64,000 nt of DNA from Bolinopsis microptera (Eukaryota > Ctenophora > Tentaculata > Lobata > Bolinopsidae), in assembly GCF_026151205.1 (NCBI RefSeq), contig NC_087081.1, positions 12,339,113 through 12,403,112 of the forward strand, given 5' to 3'. A program made the position numbers and the translations under genes. A model generated the notes under the pieces. It was not told the origin of the DNA. It ran no database searches and was given only the letters and a program-made list of their open reading frames with translations. Of this stretch, positions 12,742 to 24,078 are shown in pieces; position 1 is the stretch's first letter; each line of letters starts with the position of its first letter.

Positions 12742-12864
12742 AAAGTTGTACGGCCCTCACCTCACCTCACGGCTCATAACACTAGTGATTTTGAGAAAGT
12801 GGAGTCTGAATCTAGTATCAGTGGAGTCAGTTTCATGTCATCTATAGTCACACATGTTAGTCAT
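12742..12864 (+). CDS. Candidate 5' exon of GRAMD1
   Basis: After the acceptor AGTTACAG the block is open for exactly 41 codons (KVVRPSPHLTAHNTSDFEKV..., Ser-rich), ends phase 0 at the consensus donor GTAAGT, and accepts phase 0. It could follow exon 11804-11876, which also ends phase 0, and lead to the GRAM exon at 32643. No domain is recognised. Confidence 0.45.
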
Positions 12865-14465
12865 GTAAGTCAACAATTTCACTCAACTTTACGATATATA
12901 TCAAAATGTAGCCTCACAACCATAGAAAACAGAACAATTAACCTTTAATTTTAAAAGCATTATTGTAAAATTCGCGTTTACATCATAAGACAATTAAACT
13001 GATCTACAAGCTGATCAAATGTGATAAAATTGATTTTTAACTCGTTCGAATTTAAACAATGCTGTGTTTATGATATACAGACACCGCCCATACTAACACT
13101 GCTATAATTGTAAAAACAGCTGATAAGATAATTGTTAGATTGCGTTTAAATGTCATGTATTTGTATAGCGTATTTTGTTGTTGACATGCTGTAACGTCAT
13201 TACTAAGTAAGAGGCTAGAGCCGTTTGAGTCTTTGTACTCGTTGCTTTAACAAAATATCCAGGTTTTTGCAATCGTTTTCGGTGAAGGAAATCGTTGGAA
13301 GCATCGTTTCTGATGACAAAATCAGTAGTTGAGTATGAGTAATCCTGCAGAACATCGGCATGCAAGGAAGTTGCACTGATTCGCGTGGGAACTATTTTTG
13401 CAATATTTTGGTTTGGTTTGCGAAACGCGCGTAAACTATTCAATAATCAAAGTTGTCGCGCGCATTGTAAGCAATACTGTCGCGCGCTCAAATGTGGTTC
13501 TTTTTTAACGCGCCTAGCGGCAAGAATCGTACGATTCTCTTTCGATTTTACGCTTCAGGAATTTCCGTCCAACCGGACTTTTCTAAGAACAGAGAACCGA
13601 TCATACTGATCGAATTAGATTAGAGAATTAATTAAACTCTGGCATTATCGAGTGCTGATAAACGTGGAAATGGCACAGCAAGTGACGAGGTCCGAGGAAT
13701 GTAACAAGGTGGCTGTTTACAGTTTACCACGTGCTGACTGAACCCTGACTGTCCGAGAATGTAACAGAATATAGTTGCAGAACTACTCCTTCTGTTTGGC
13801 CTCTGTTTAGCATTTCTTTACTTGTCTGTCATTTAAAAGAACTAAGTTCATTATTCCTTCTACATTCCCAAGATATCGGGTTGTTCGTTTATTTTCTTGT
13901 GTAATGATTCATTTCGCATTAATTTCTTCTTAATTTACTGGTCTCAGTTTAAACCCAAATCAGAAGTAGAACTTCCGTGAGTGTCCATTACCTCACCAGA
14001 GACATCTTAGAAGTGTTAGTCCTGGAACCAAATGCTCGATCACGTACTGCTGTACGTGTCGTCTAGCTAGCATCTTAAATAGTTTTGATTTTCTAACAAG
14101 TAAATGATTATAAATTCTTTTTCATATTTCTGTACGTATATTTCCTCATTCAATTCTTACTTCCTAACCACAATCCACATGCAGACAGCTAACAACTAAA
14201 AAGCTAATATACACATACAGTGTGAGGTGTATCATTGGTGGCCCTTCATATTTATGAAAGCTCCGTAGTCAAACTGCAGTAAGTGGATAACCCGGTGTTG
14301 ATTAGTCATTAGAGGTGTATATTGGCATTGTTTCATCAGTACTGGAGATGTATAAACATAGCACGTATTGTCGGATTGTTCTCCCAATGTTCACATTTTC
14401 TAAATATTCTTGTGTTTTGTACAGACAGTCCGAGAGATATTATTCAGTGTTAGTGCTTTTACTCA

Positions 14466-14860
14466 ATGCCTAAGAGGTCCTCATCTCGATCAAAGTTGAA
14501 GAGTCTCAAAAAATCTCTCTCCTTCATCTCTCTGACTTCCAACGATTCGCGCTCCAATGATTCGCACTCTAGCGGGGACTCTAATGTGAACCTCGAAAAT
14601 GTCCCTGAAAGGTAATATGATACTCAATTATTACTGAAGTTTTAGGTTCAGCCAACTTCCACATCAGTACCTTTCAAATAAGTGTCTGGTTATCATGGTC
14701 AGGTACTTACACTAATTTGTTGATTATCATCCCTTATCTTTCTCTTAGAGAAGAATGTGATCCCGGTAACTCTGAAGTTAGAGACTCCCCACCACAAGAA
14801 TCAGACTATAATTCTCTACCAACTACTCCTAACTGGGCACCTACTGGGTTTTACGAGGAG
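14466..14860 (+). CDS. Alternative first and second exons of GRAMD1
   Basis: Exon 14466-14611 starts with ATG preceded by an in-frame stop, encodes MPKRSSSRSKLKSLKKSLSF and further Ser/Asn-rich sequence, and ends phase 2 before GTAATA. Exon 14749-14860 follows TTTCTCTTAG, restores the frame (GAA AG|A), encodes Pro/Ser/Glu-rich sequence ending TPNWAPTGFYEE, and ends phase 0 before GTTTGT. The basic, Ser-rich leader followed by an acidic segment resembles the disordered N-termini of GRAMD1 proteins. The phase-2 end of the first exon also fits the acceptor at 23844. The GC-rich, CpG-bearing block at 13420-13510 may be its upstream region. Confidence 0.5.
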
Positions 14861-17800
14861 GTTTGTGCAACATGAACATTGAACAGTCATATCAACAGTA
14901 GTAATAACAGCAGTAGTCGTAGCAACAGTAGCCATAGCAACAGTGGCAATAGCAACAATTATAGTCGCAGTAATATTATTCCTCCTCTACTGATACAACG
15001 CACCAACGTAACCAGTGCGGTTTTGTGACTGTAAAGTGTGTGTGCGTGTGTGTGTGTCAGGTAAACACTAAACATGCTCAATCAGCTGTAATTACCTCGT
15101 GATACAGCTTGTTGGTATTTAATGACATCTGGAGAGAACCTTATAGCCTTGAGTAGTTGTACACTGCAACCTAATGTAGTGTAGTTATGTGTAGTTTTGT
15201 TTATCGTAGTTTAGTGTTACATAGTGTAGTTAAGTGTCGTTAAAAACTTGGTGCATGTAGTTAGGAATTCGGTATCAGTAGTTAGAATTTGGTACATGTA
15301 GTTACTACGTCATACAACAAGTTGTAGAACATGTAGGTACTACATTCTACAAGTTGTAGTATGCTCCACTCGATCGCCATGCTGACAGATGTACTCACGA
15401 CCTTGTACCTTGTACTCTCTCTCTACAATACTAAATACTGTGCACTGTACCATACCTGGAGCAGCATTGTATTGTACAGTTACTACATTACTGTGCTGCA
15501 GTATACTTGGAGCACCCAAGCACAGTGTATTCTCTAGAAGAGCTCTCTACAGTAGGATTATTTACTTGAAGTGCCCGACCTCTATTCAGAATATGTGTGT
15601 TTACCGGCCCGTTCTCTCTCTCTAAGCTAGCTAATATTATGTTAGCTAACAGTTAACAGTAATCGTTGTTCTGTTTAAGACTCGGTTTGTATAGTATCTG
15701 CTGCTGTTGTACAGTGTACAGTGTGTACACTAAATGCTGTATTTTACCTTTTATGGATAAAAACCTAGTGTTTCAAAATGTTTAATACGTTACTTTCCTT
15801 CCTTAAATTCCTTGTTTGACTAGCCGTGAGAAGTGAGAACACTACAGTGCACACTTTGCATTTGTAGTTGGCAACTTTTGAAGAAATCCCTCTTTTTGTG
15901 TTCGTAGTTCGTACATGTTGACGTGTATGGACAAATATTTTTATAAATTATTCAGATCCAATTATATGACTAGCTCACTCTACCCTTATAATAGCCCAGC
16001 AAATAGCGTTACATTCAACCATCGGTTGAGAATTGAGAGCCGTTTGAGAGCCGTTTGATAGCCGTTTGATAGCCACTGTATGGTTGAGAGCTGTTTGATA
16101 TGTTAACTTTCCATGATAGCACTAGTAGTAATATACTTGAGATATATCCGCTTGAGAGGGTTCATTTGTAATAACTGTGTCATCTTTGTATACATACTTC
16201 TTCCCTTAGGTTCTGAAGCCATACTCGTTATACCATAAATAACGATAGAAATTCTTGGAGAAATACTGAGACCACTTGAATGAGGTTGCAGTATTATCGA
16301 CTTTAGTTTGAAGAGTTTTATAGTTCCTGCCTAGTTAATGATAATCTTACTACCTGTTATAGCTGTGTGTCTCATGTCAAACACTTACACTACTGTATTT
16401 GTAGACACACTCCCCAGGTTAATTGGTAGATAATCACTTAATTGGATAATCACTCCTGTATAAACTACGCCGCTCCTCTCACTTCTCCTGTCACTCCTTC
16501 TCTCATGTTATCTAGCTACAGTTCATTTCACGTTATCAATATACTAGATTTCCTGTGGTCCTGCCCCTCCTGACTCTTGTATCCAGAACTTGAGTGCTGT
16601 TAAGATCGTTTCAAGTTATATTAGGACATTTAGTCTCAGTCCCTTATCCAGCTTTAGCTCTGTAATCTGTATGTCTACTGTCTAGTTTTTAGTAGGTTCA
16701 TAGTGCGTCTGGCTGGAGTCATTGTGCAGTGACTCGCTGATTTGGTAATTGAAATTGTATAATGTACATTTAAAATACAGCAATATAGTATAATCACTAT
16801 AATTGTATTTGTATACACTCAGCTGAAAGCAGGCACAGTTGTGCGTTTTAGTTGGTATACTCTCGTGATCATACCCAAGTAATCACGAGTAAGTTTTATT
16901 TAATATGAAACTTACTGGATCAGCTTAATGATCATAAGTTAATTAACAAAATCGTTTAGTGGATAATAAGTCAAGAATTATCTCAAGTATAAATCGCATT
17001 TATTTATCCTTTGATGTTTGCTACAACGTATAGTACTGGACACTGGTGGGTCCTCCATGTCATCATGTACCTTTCTCCCCTCCTCTTAGACTATGAAGAA
17101 ACACCTGTGCACTGTGCAGTGTGCTCTAGTGATCAATACAGTTTTAAAGCGTATGTCCGTAAAATATATGTTCGCAATGTGCCCAATAATGAATAATCTC
17201 CGCTCAACTTCCTCCGTAACGCACCAGCATATAACATAGTAACCATGGTTTCCATAATTACATAGTCTCCATGGTTACCATGATTATTAGTTGAACCAGA
17301 TTATAGTAACATAGTTATCATTCCTCCGAGTTTGCATCCCTGGAGCAGATGTGTTGTAATCAAGTAAGCGGGAGCATGCTTTGTAATACTGTGTTATTAT
17401 GCCATGTTGGAGCGAGCCTGCGTGACTATCTTCATCCCACCTCACACATGATACAACCGTGCAGACCATTTGCTATTATATCTTCAGTCTTATTTTTAAT
17501 CCCGATCCATGACTCTTGTGTCGTTAGGCACAAAAGAGTCAAGGACAAGTGTTAGCGAACGAGGTGTTTTTTAATATTATAATGCAGTGAAGCTATCGGA
17601 CTACGATGAATGGGGACTTGCAAGCCCATGGCAACATTAAAATATATCGACTCTGTAAAGTCGTTTCCTGTTTAAATAAAAACCCCGTTTCCTGTTAATA
17701 TAAATATCTGTTTCCTGCTAATATAAAACTCTGTTTCCTGTTAATGTAAAACTCCATATTAGGATGCAGTGATACTATCGGACTACGATATAAAAGCTTG

Positions 17801-19839
17801 CGCTCAGTCCGGTTGTTGTCCCTGGCTGATTTAGTTGCTACTAGCAACCCTAAATGGTGTCAAGTCTCAAGAGACTAAAATAATTATATCGTTTTTGACA
17901 CCACTTGGGAATCCTAATTTTTTGCACTAAAAATCTTATTCCTTGGCCAATTTTTATTTGTTCATGCTGATTTGAAGGCCATTAAAAAAGTTTAAGTTGT
18001 ATATATATCATTTACAGTTTTTGCAGACAGTCGTTTTAAAGTTGGTGCCGTCGCGTCAGCCGTGGTGTCAGTAAAATGGTTCGGATAAACACACATATAT
18101 TTATTTGTCGTCTCGCTTTATATATAGTAAGATGGTAATATTCGTAAAGTTATTTTGCGCGATCGAGTTACTGTTGGATATAAGACGCCATCATGGATGG
18201 GGAAATTGAGCGGCCATCCACTTAAGAAATACGGCCGCATTTCTTGTTTCCTTCGCTGTATCTTCAATCTTCTTTTTACTTTCTATATCTTCAGTATTAT
18301 TTTTTTATTTCCTATATATCCAGCTTTCTTTTTTCATTTGCTATAATATCTCAAGTCTTATTTACTCCTTTTCATTTTTTACCCATTTGTTATATCTTAA
18401 CACTCCTTTACTTATTTACATTTACTATTATATTAAGTCTCCTTTGCTACATATCCAATCTCCCTCACTAATTTGCTATATTAATTTGTTATATCTCCAG
18501 TCTACGACTCTACTTATATCTATTACAATATTACATCTCCTCATTACACAATACACATAACTCTTGCCACTTTCCTCCACTATACTGACACACTAAGATA
18601 TCTCCGGCATCCTCCCCCAGGGTTGTCATACCCCAGAGGCAGGGAGAGCATCCTCATGCTATCCTCACGTGGGCCACCCAGGCCCAGCCTATCTTAAAAT
18701 AAAAAATATCCAATCTCCTTCGCTAATTAACTATATCCCCAGTCTACTTATAATATCTGTTACATCTCCTCATTACACATTGTGCAGCTTGTCTGCTCTC
18801 TCTCACCATCTCTTACATACCTTGTTAGCTAATTAAGAGAAGGAAATCATATTCGGACACAGTTTAACACGTTTGCTGCACTGTGCGGGATAGTCATTGT
18901 CCGTGTTCTTTCTACCCTGTAAAACTGTTCTGAGTTGCGGGACCTGCTTACTTTGGTTACTTCGGTGAGATTTAAAGATCCTCTATCGGATCATTAGATT
19001 TGCCGACCACCCGGGCAGCATAAGTGCTACCTTATTAGCATTCCAATCCAGCGAGGAATTACCATTCCGGCAACTGTATCTAGCTACAAAGGGATCGTCA
19101 GGAAACGATTTAATAAAACCTGCCACAATCTGTGTTGTAGAGGCTATTTTAATAGCGGTTTCTAACGGAGGTTGAACTCGCAACCTTTGATTAGTAACCC
19201 TGGATTATTAACTGGGTGAAGACGCAGGGGTGGGGTCATCAGGATGGTATTTATAGTTTCACAAAGCTTTTTAACGGACAGTTATGTCATTGTAGTGTCT
19301 CCGAGTTCACCCACTCAATTTTACTGCCTTCTTGGGAGGTCCGCAACTAATTATCGACGATCTTAAATATCTTTCTTTATTTCTGCACATAGGCCTTCAC
19401 CTCTCAATTTCTTCAACCCCACGTTTTTGTGTTCGTATAAAGACGTGATGCCGTGCTGAGTATCTACTTAGATTCATTCGTTTATTCGGCGTACTGCTCG
19501 ATAGGCTCCCACCCACGTGAAGAGGGGTGAGGTGGATTCTCATTTATATATTGTGTAGTTAGCCAGCTATATCAGCTTAATAGTTCAGTTCGTTAATAGT
19601 TATTTTCAGATTTATATACAGTATTTTTATTCTGATCAGAGAATTGAAGGGGTGTAGGAAGCGGGGGTCAGGGGGGGGGGGGGGGGGGGGGAAGCCGTTG
19701 CCCCCATAAAATCTGGGAAAGGGGCTTAAAAGGGCCAACTTTTTTATTCATGACGAAAATCATTCCTACACCCTTGGAGAATTGTAAAATATCTATAGTG
19801 TTAACAATCTGACCTGAGTTCCTCTAGAGGGTAGGAAGG
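14861..19839. other. Long non-coding stretch
   Basis: No gene supported. It holds short simple repeats (GTGT near 15040, TAGTGT near 15180-15240) and a dispersed 50-60 bp repeat at 17583-17640 and 17763-17795 whose relative is at 10024-10080 (shared CTA-CGGAC-ACGAT core; two copies with ATGGGGACTTGC). Also present are a tandem CTGTTTCCTGYTAATATAAA (17670-17755), a T-rich tract at 18290-18480 and a G run at 19672-19691. Confidence 0.5.
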
Positions 19840-20415
19840 ATGTCGGCAGATGATGCAGATGACGAGGAGCGGTTCACGTTTGAGGAGTATATAGATATGA
19901 TCAGAGAGCGCAGTAATGAGAGTCTTATAGATGATATCGATAAGACTTCAACTCTGAGTAACTGGGCTGCAGTAACCACCAGCACGTGCAACAGCACGTG
20001 CACTAGCGCGTGTAATAGCTCATGTAATAGCGCAGGCAACAGCACGTGCAACAGTACGACTAACAGTACAGGCTCCTCCAAAGAAGGGCGCGCCAGCAGC
20101 ACGTCACCCAACTTACTGGAAGGTGAGGAGTCGCAGGATCCGGTGGAGAAGAGAATCCTCTTCAAACAGCAGATGAGTGAGGAGATACATGAGAGTGAGT
20201 TGGATTCTAAAGAGAAGCTGGAAGTGAACGACAAGATAGAGCCCCAGCTACCACCCGCTCATGTCACGCATTGTAAGAAGAGAAAGAAGGGAAATAGGAA
20301 GATAAGGAAAAAGAGTTTAGAGACTCTCACTCTCCTCGGCAACTCGGTTTGTTATATGCTGCCTGTTATTGCCATGGTAACAAGGTTAATTACTATATGT
20401 TCGATCTTCTTGTAG
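19840..20415 (+). CDS. 191-codon ORF, acidic then basic, with hydrophobic C-terminus
   Basis: ATG at 19840 is preceded in frame by TAG. The product starts strongly acidic (MSADDADDEERFTFEEY). It has a Cys/Asn/Ser/Thr repeat (STCNSTCTSACNSSCNS), then Glu/Lys-rich sequence, a basic patch (KKRKKGNRKIRKK), and a hydrophobic end (LLGNSVCYMLPVIAMVTR...) that could be a tail anchor. Alternatively the ORF is another GRAMD1 first exon. A possible donor GTAACA after codon 179 (20376) is in phase 0 and matches the acceptor at 32643, in which case the hydrophobic end is partly intron. I do not recognise homologs. Confidence 0.45.
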   Translation: MSADDADDEERFTFEEYIDMIRERSNESLIDDIDKTSTLSNWAAVTTSTCNSTCTSACNSSCNSAGNSTCNSTTNSTGSSKEGRASSTSPNLLEGEESQDPVEKRILFKQQMSEEIHESELDSKEKLEVNDKIEPQLPPAHVTHCKKRKKGNRKIRKKSLETLTLLGNSVCYMLPVIAMVTRLITICSIFL

Positions 20416-20741
20416 CATTGCATGATATAATTTAACTTCGTTGAATACTCAGAATTAGATATCTGTAAATGTAAAGGTGAGAATCGTACACTATGAATGC
20501 TGTTTTTAAAGTTTGTTTCGGATGGGATCATAACGTGAACGGAAGCTTTGCTTCTTTTTTATCTTGATTTATATTTTATGTTACCTCTCATTCTACTGGT
20601 TTTGAGCAAATTAAGACTTGTTAGCAAAAACCGCTCAGCTTACACATTAAACATATTCACATATCTAAAAATAGTTGATTACCGGTTAACAAAGACAGCG
20701 GTCAGTAACCTGTTTTCCTATTTTCATTGCTATGTTCCACA

Positions 20742-22760
20742 ATGGAACTATCCTCAGACCGCCATAGAAACGGCGTATCTTTACTCCGCCAAATTTTCAC
20801 AACCCACCGGAACCTATTTTCTGTGACCACGCCGCGCCGCGCACCTCAACAAGACCTACAAGACAACTTTACTGACTGGTACTACAAGTGGGTGATAAGA
20901 GAACAAGCATTATCAGCAGCTAGTTGTAATATACCCTGGAGATTGGTCTGTGGGTTGGAGAACTATCAGGACCTAGACGAGGAGTTGTGGGGGTATAACA
21001 GTGAGGAGGAGGAACTGTGGCAGGAGATAGGGAGAAGGTACGAGGATACAGGGTTACCTGACTTGGTTAGGAGGGGTTTTAGAGACTGTTCGGGGAGGAG
21101 TTTCAGGGAGGTACAATCTGAGGAGGTACAATCCGAGAAGACACAACCTGTGAGGGTTGAGTCAGTTTATCAGGCTGATTCAGTGACCTATACATTTCAC
21201 CAAGGTTCTACAAATAGTATTACCGTCACGACTAATAATATTCAACCTTCTGAAGAGTTTTTTTCAGGTCAAATATTGACTGGTGTCAATAATTCTGAGA
21301 ACTCAGATCAGACTTCTAGATTAGTTTCATTGCAGCGTTATAGTAGTGTGCTGAGTGAGGAGGAAATTAGCTGTTTTACAGACACTGAATCTACTGAAGA
21401 AAGTGAGTCCTACTCCTACTCCTATTTTTACTCAGACTCGGATTCAGACTTAGAATCTAACTCAGATTCAGACTCAGATTCAGACTTAGATTCAGACTCA
21501 GATTCAGACTCAGATTCAGACTACACTTCCAGCTCCTTCTCAGATCCCCATATTAACCTAAGTTTATCTACTGTCGAGGAGAAGCCTTCAGTAAAGATCT
21601 CACCTGATCATCAGACCCTTGTTGAAACAGAGAACACATCAAGCGAACACTTCAACCTTTCTGACGGCCGACAGTCATTCTCCAGTTCAAACTTCTCAGC
21701 TGACCAACTATCTCTGTATAATATAGAGTCTTTAGCAAGAAGCATCAGAAACTCTTTACCTCGCAAAAGAATACCATCCCTATCTGCCAGTTGCTCAGCT
21801 AACAAACACAAACCTGACAAATCAGAACCATCCTTTAAGATAAAACTACCTAAAATAAAGCTTTCTAAAAGCAGAAGTGAATCCAAAGACCACAACCAAT
21901 CATCTTCCGAAAGACTGATCACAATACCCACTTTATCAGTTACCGAGTTTCAAAATAATCCAGATTCAGATATATCAGGTAGCTTTGAACGGCTTGAACC
22001 CGCAAGGCGTCCTATTAAGAGACGGTGTCGGCACAACTCTTACTACGAGCAGAATCTCAGACCTCTTTTAGACACGAGACTTATCCGGACACCGTCCCCT
22101 TACTCGGATAGACCTTTCCGAACACCGTCCCCTTATTCGGACAGACATAATATTAGGACATCGACTCTTTACACAGACAGAAATATTCGGACACCTTCTC
22201 CGTACTCGACAAATAAATCAGGGAGGGAGGAGACCGTTGAGTACGTGTTCTTGTTGAATCAGGGAGTAGTAGAGAGAGGTGGGGGAGTAAGGAGAGGGAA
22301 CAGTGAGGAGGACATAACTCTCCCTAGATCTGCAGAGGAGGACATAACTCTCCCTAGATCTGCAGAGGAGGACATAACTCTCCCTAGATCTGCAGAGGAG
22401 GACATAACTCTCCCTAGATCTGCAGAGGAGGACATAACTCTCCCTAGATCTGCAGAGGACAACATAACTCTCCCTAGATCTGCAGAGGAGGACATAACTC
22501 TCCCTAGATCTGCAGAGGAGAACATAACTCTCCCTGGATCTGCAGAGGAGAACATAACTCTCCCTAGATCTGCAGAGGACAACATAACTCTCCCTAGATC
22601 TGCAGAGGAGGACAGAACTCTTCCTAGATCTGCAGAGGAGAACATAACTCTCCCTGGATCTGCAGAGGAGAACATAACTCTCCCTGGATCTGCAGAGGAG
22701 AACATAACTCTCCCTACATCTGTAGAGGAGGACATAACTCTCCCTGGATCTGTGGGGTAG
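20742..22760 (+). CDS. 672-aa low-complexity protein with decapeptide repeats, unrecognised
   Basis: The longest open frame in the window that is not a known family, opening at ATG 20742. Residues about 1-110 look globular and aromatic-rich (DNFTDWYYKWVIREQ, then acidic EEELWQEIGRRYEDT). A Ser/Tyr then Asp-Ser tract lies near residues 223-263. Near 445-490 are four TPSPYSDR-like repeats with SP/TP sites, and from about 522 to 671 fifteen decapeptides of the type EEDITLPRSA. It ends at TAG, and the first exon at 22798 starts 37 bases further on. Codon-consistent variation (D/N, R/G) within the repeats suggests a translated sequence. I do not know its function. It could be an independent gene in the GRAMD1 intron or a long 5' exon whose donor I cannot see. 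It starts here because upstream in-frame sequence lacks an ATG. Confidence 0.55.
   Translation: MELSSDRHRNGVSLLRQIFTTHRNLFSVTTPRRAPQQDLQDNFTDWYYKWVIREQALSAASCNIPWRLVCGLENYQDLDEELWGYNSEEEELWQEIGRRYEDTGLPDLVRRGFRDCSGRSFREVQSEEVQSEKTQPVRVESVYQADSVTYTFHQGSTNSITVTTNNIQPSEEFFSGQILTGVNNSENSDQTSRLVSLQRYSSVLSEEEISCFTDTESTEESESYSYSYFYSDSDSDLESNSDSDSDSDLDSDSDSDSDSDYTSSSFSDPHINLSLSTVEEKPSVKISPDHQTLVETENTSSEHFNLSDGRQSFSSSNFSADQLSLYNIESLARSIRNSLPRKRIPSLSASCSANKHKPDKSEPSFKIKLPKIKLSKSRSESKDHNQSSSERLITIPTLSVTEFQNNPDSDISGSFERLEPARRPIKRRCRHNSYYEQNLRPLLDTRLIRTPSPYSDRPFRTPSPYSDRHNIRTSTLYTDRNIRTPSPYSTNKSGREETVEYVFLLNQGVVERGGGVRRGNSEEDITLPRSAEEDITLPRSAEEDITLPRSAEEDITLPRSAEEDITLPRSAEDNITLPRSAEEDITLPRSAEENITLPGSAEENITLPRSAEDNITLPRSAEEDRTLPRSAEENITLPGSAEENITLPGSAEENITLPTSVEEDITLPGSVG
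22305..22754 (+). repeat. 30-bp coding minisatellite, 15 units
   Basis: Fifteen units of exactly 30 bp (core CATAACTCTCCCTAGATCTG) keep the frame of the 672-aa ORF. Differences are single substitutions, mostly in the first codons (GAG/GAC/AAC) and the AGA/GGA codon. Reverse-strand open frames over the same bases arise from the repeat and are not genes. Confidence 0.97.
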
Positions 22761-22797
22761 ATTTCTCGTCACTGTCTGTGTGTCCTGAGTCTGAGCT

Positions 22798-22866
22798 ATG
22801 GAGTTCAGGAGTCCGGACTCGGACCAGATGAGTCTGGTGGATGGAGTCCTCTCTGTTCTTGATAGG
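22798..22866 (+). CDS. Alternative first exon of GRAMD1
   Basis: ATG at 22798 opens 23 codons (MEFRSPDSDQMSLVDGVLSV...) that end exactly in phase 0 before the donor GTAAGA. Short, acidic and Ser-rich like the other leaders. The next phase-compatible acceptor is the GRAM exon at 32643. No homology. Confidence 0.45.
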
Positions 22867-23850
22867 GTAAGATATTGTTGTGATGTGTTCTACCTAGATG
22901 TGTTAAATACCATGCCTCAATTATGCTCATTGCCGGCTCAAATAACCCCAGTCAACCTGCCCTTCTAATTGTGATAGCTTCTATGAGGCTGAATCTACAT
23001 CTTGTAGGAAACTCTGTGTAATACATTGACCTTGTAAAGTTGTGTGTTATTTGATATGTTAAACTTAACAAGCGTGTAATGCAACGTTATATGCCATGCT
23101 GTTGAATAATCCAACCTGGCTGCAAATTTGGTGAATAGTTCAGCTTAATCGTGGTGTTTTTACCCTCCACAGTTGTGGGATCGCACTTTTTGCAAAGTTA
23201 TATGTTGCCTCTGAATTGTATTAACATCAGGGGTATAATGTTTAAGTACCGATTATTGAGGGGGAAAGGGGGTGTAACACAGTTACCAGAACATTTTGTT
23301 CGTCGCTCTCTGCTTCAGTTCCAGATCGCTAGCACTGACTTCTTGTTCCGTTGTAATGTTATATCTTATTATCACATAACTTCTAGTGAAACTCTAGAAC
23401 CATATCATGAGCTGAAGTCCTATCTGTCTTTCTCTGAACCGTGTCATTATCAATTACCAACAACTTGCAGTACGTGCATGTTCACGGTCTCCCAACTTCT
23501 CAGAAGGTCTCGTGTCATTAAGTCGTAAAAGGTCACGTGATATTTGGGGGGCTGGTTACCTAACACCAGTGTTAATAATAAGACCTGCAGCTCCCTGTTA
23601 CCTCACACTCACAGTCTTACAATGCTGGATGTTGCTGGTAGAGTGTGATGACAGTTACACGCACATCATTTGTAGGTTTCTCTTTTTGACTGCCAAGTTT
23701 GCACGTGAGATCGTAGAGGAGTTGTTACTTGTCGATTGTATTAATTTGTACTAATTTGTATTAGTTTGTATTAATTTGTACTAATTTGTATTAATTTGTA
23801 TAACTTTGGTGTTTTTTTGTAGTAATTTACATTGTTTGTGTAGAAATGAG

Positions 23851-24078
23851 ATGAGCAGTCCGTCATCTCGCTCCTCTCTCTCTGGAGCTTCCAGAAGGTA
23901 CACACCCAGTGTTAGCCATGATGTTAACAGTGATGTTAACATAAAGGTTAACAGTGGTGTTAACCTGGAGGTTAACAATGGGTTTAGTGACCACAAGGCT
24001 CTGTGGGGTTCTGTAACCAACCTGGTGTCCACTGGAGCTAACAGAGTCGCTGAAACTGCCAACAGAGTTAAAGATGAG
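23851..24078 (+). CDS. Alternative 5' exon of GRAMD1
   Basis: From ATG 23851 the block is open for 76 codons (MSSPSSRSSLSGASRRYTPS, then a VN/DVN repeat of about five units, then VTNLVSTGANRVAETANRVK) and ends phase 0 before GTAATT. The GTTAACA-type tandem underlies the VN repeat. An acceptor (TTTGTGTAG) at 23843 would accept phase 2, as provided by exon 14466-14611, so the block may be a first or internal exon. A TCACGTGA box lies at about 23523. The last 20 residues look amphipathic. Confidence 0.5.

Noticed and set aside
13153-13609. Opposing ORFs of 96 and 74 codons near the GC-rich block
   Set aside because: No homology and no splice context; the CpG-rich composition better fits an upstream regulatory region.
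18960-19210. tRNA-like box (GGTTGAACTCGCAACC) and a 66-codon minus-strand frame
   Set aside because: Resembles a tRNA-derived SINE head on the minus strand, but no full cloverleaf, A box or copy elsewhere in the window could be shown.
22218-22772. Two long minus-strand open frames over the decapeptide repeats
   Set aside because: A 30-bp unit without stops opens several frames at once; the plus frame continues into non-repeat coding-like sequence while these do not.
23151-23754. Two overlapping open frames of 125 and 80 codons
   Set aside because: No domain, no splice signals in agreement, and part of the region is a dispersed repeat also seen near 2180.
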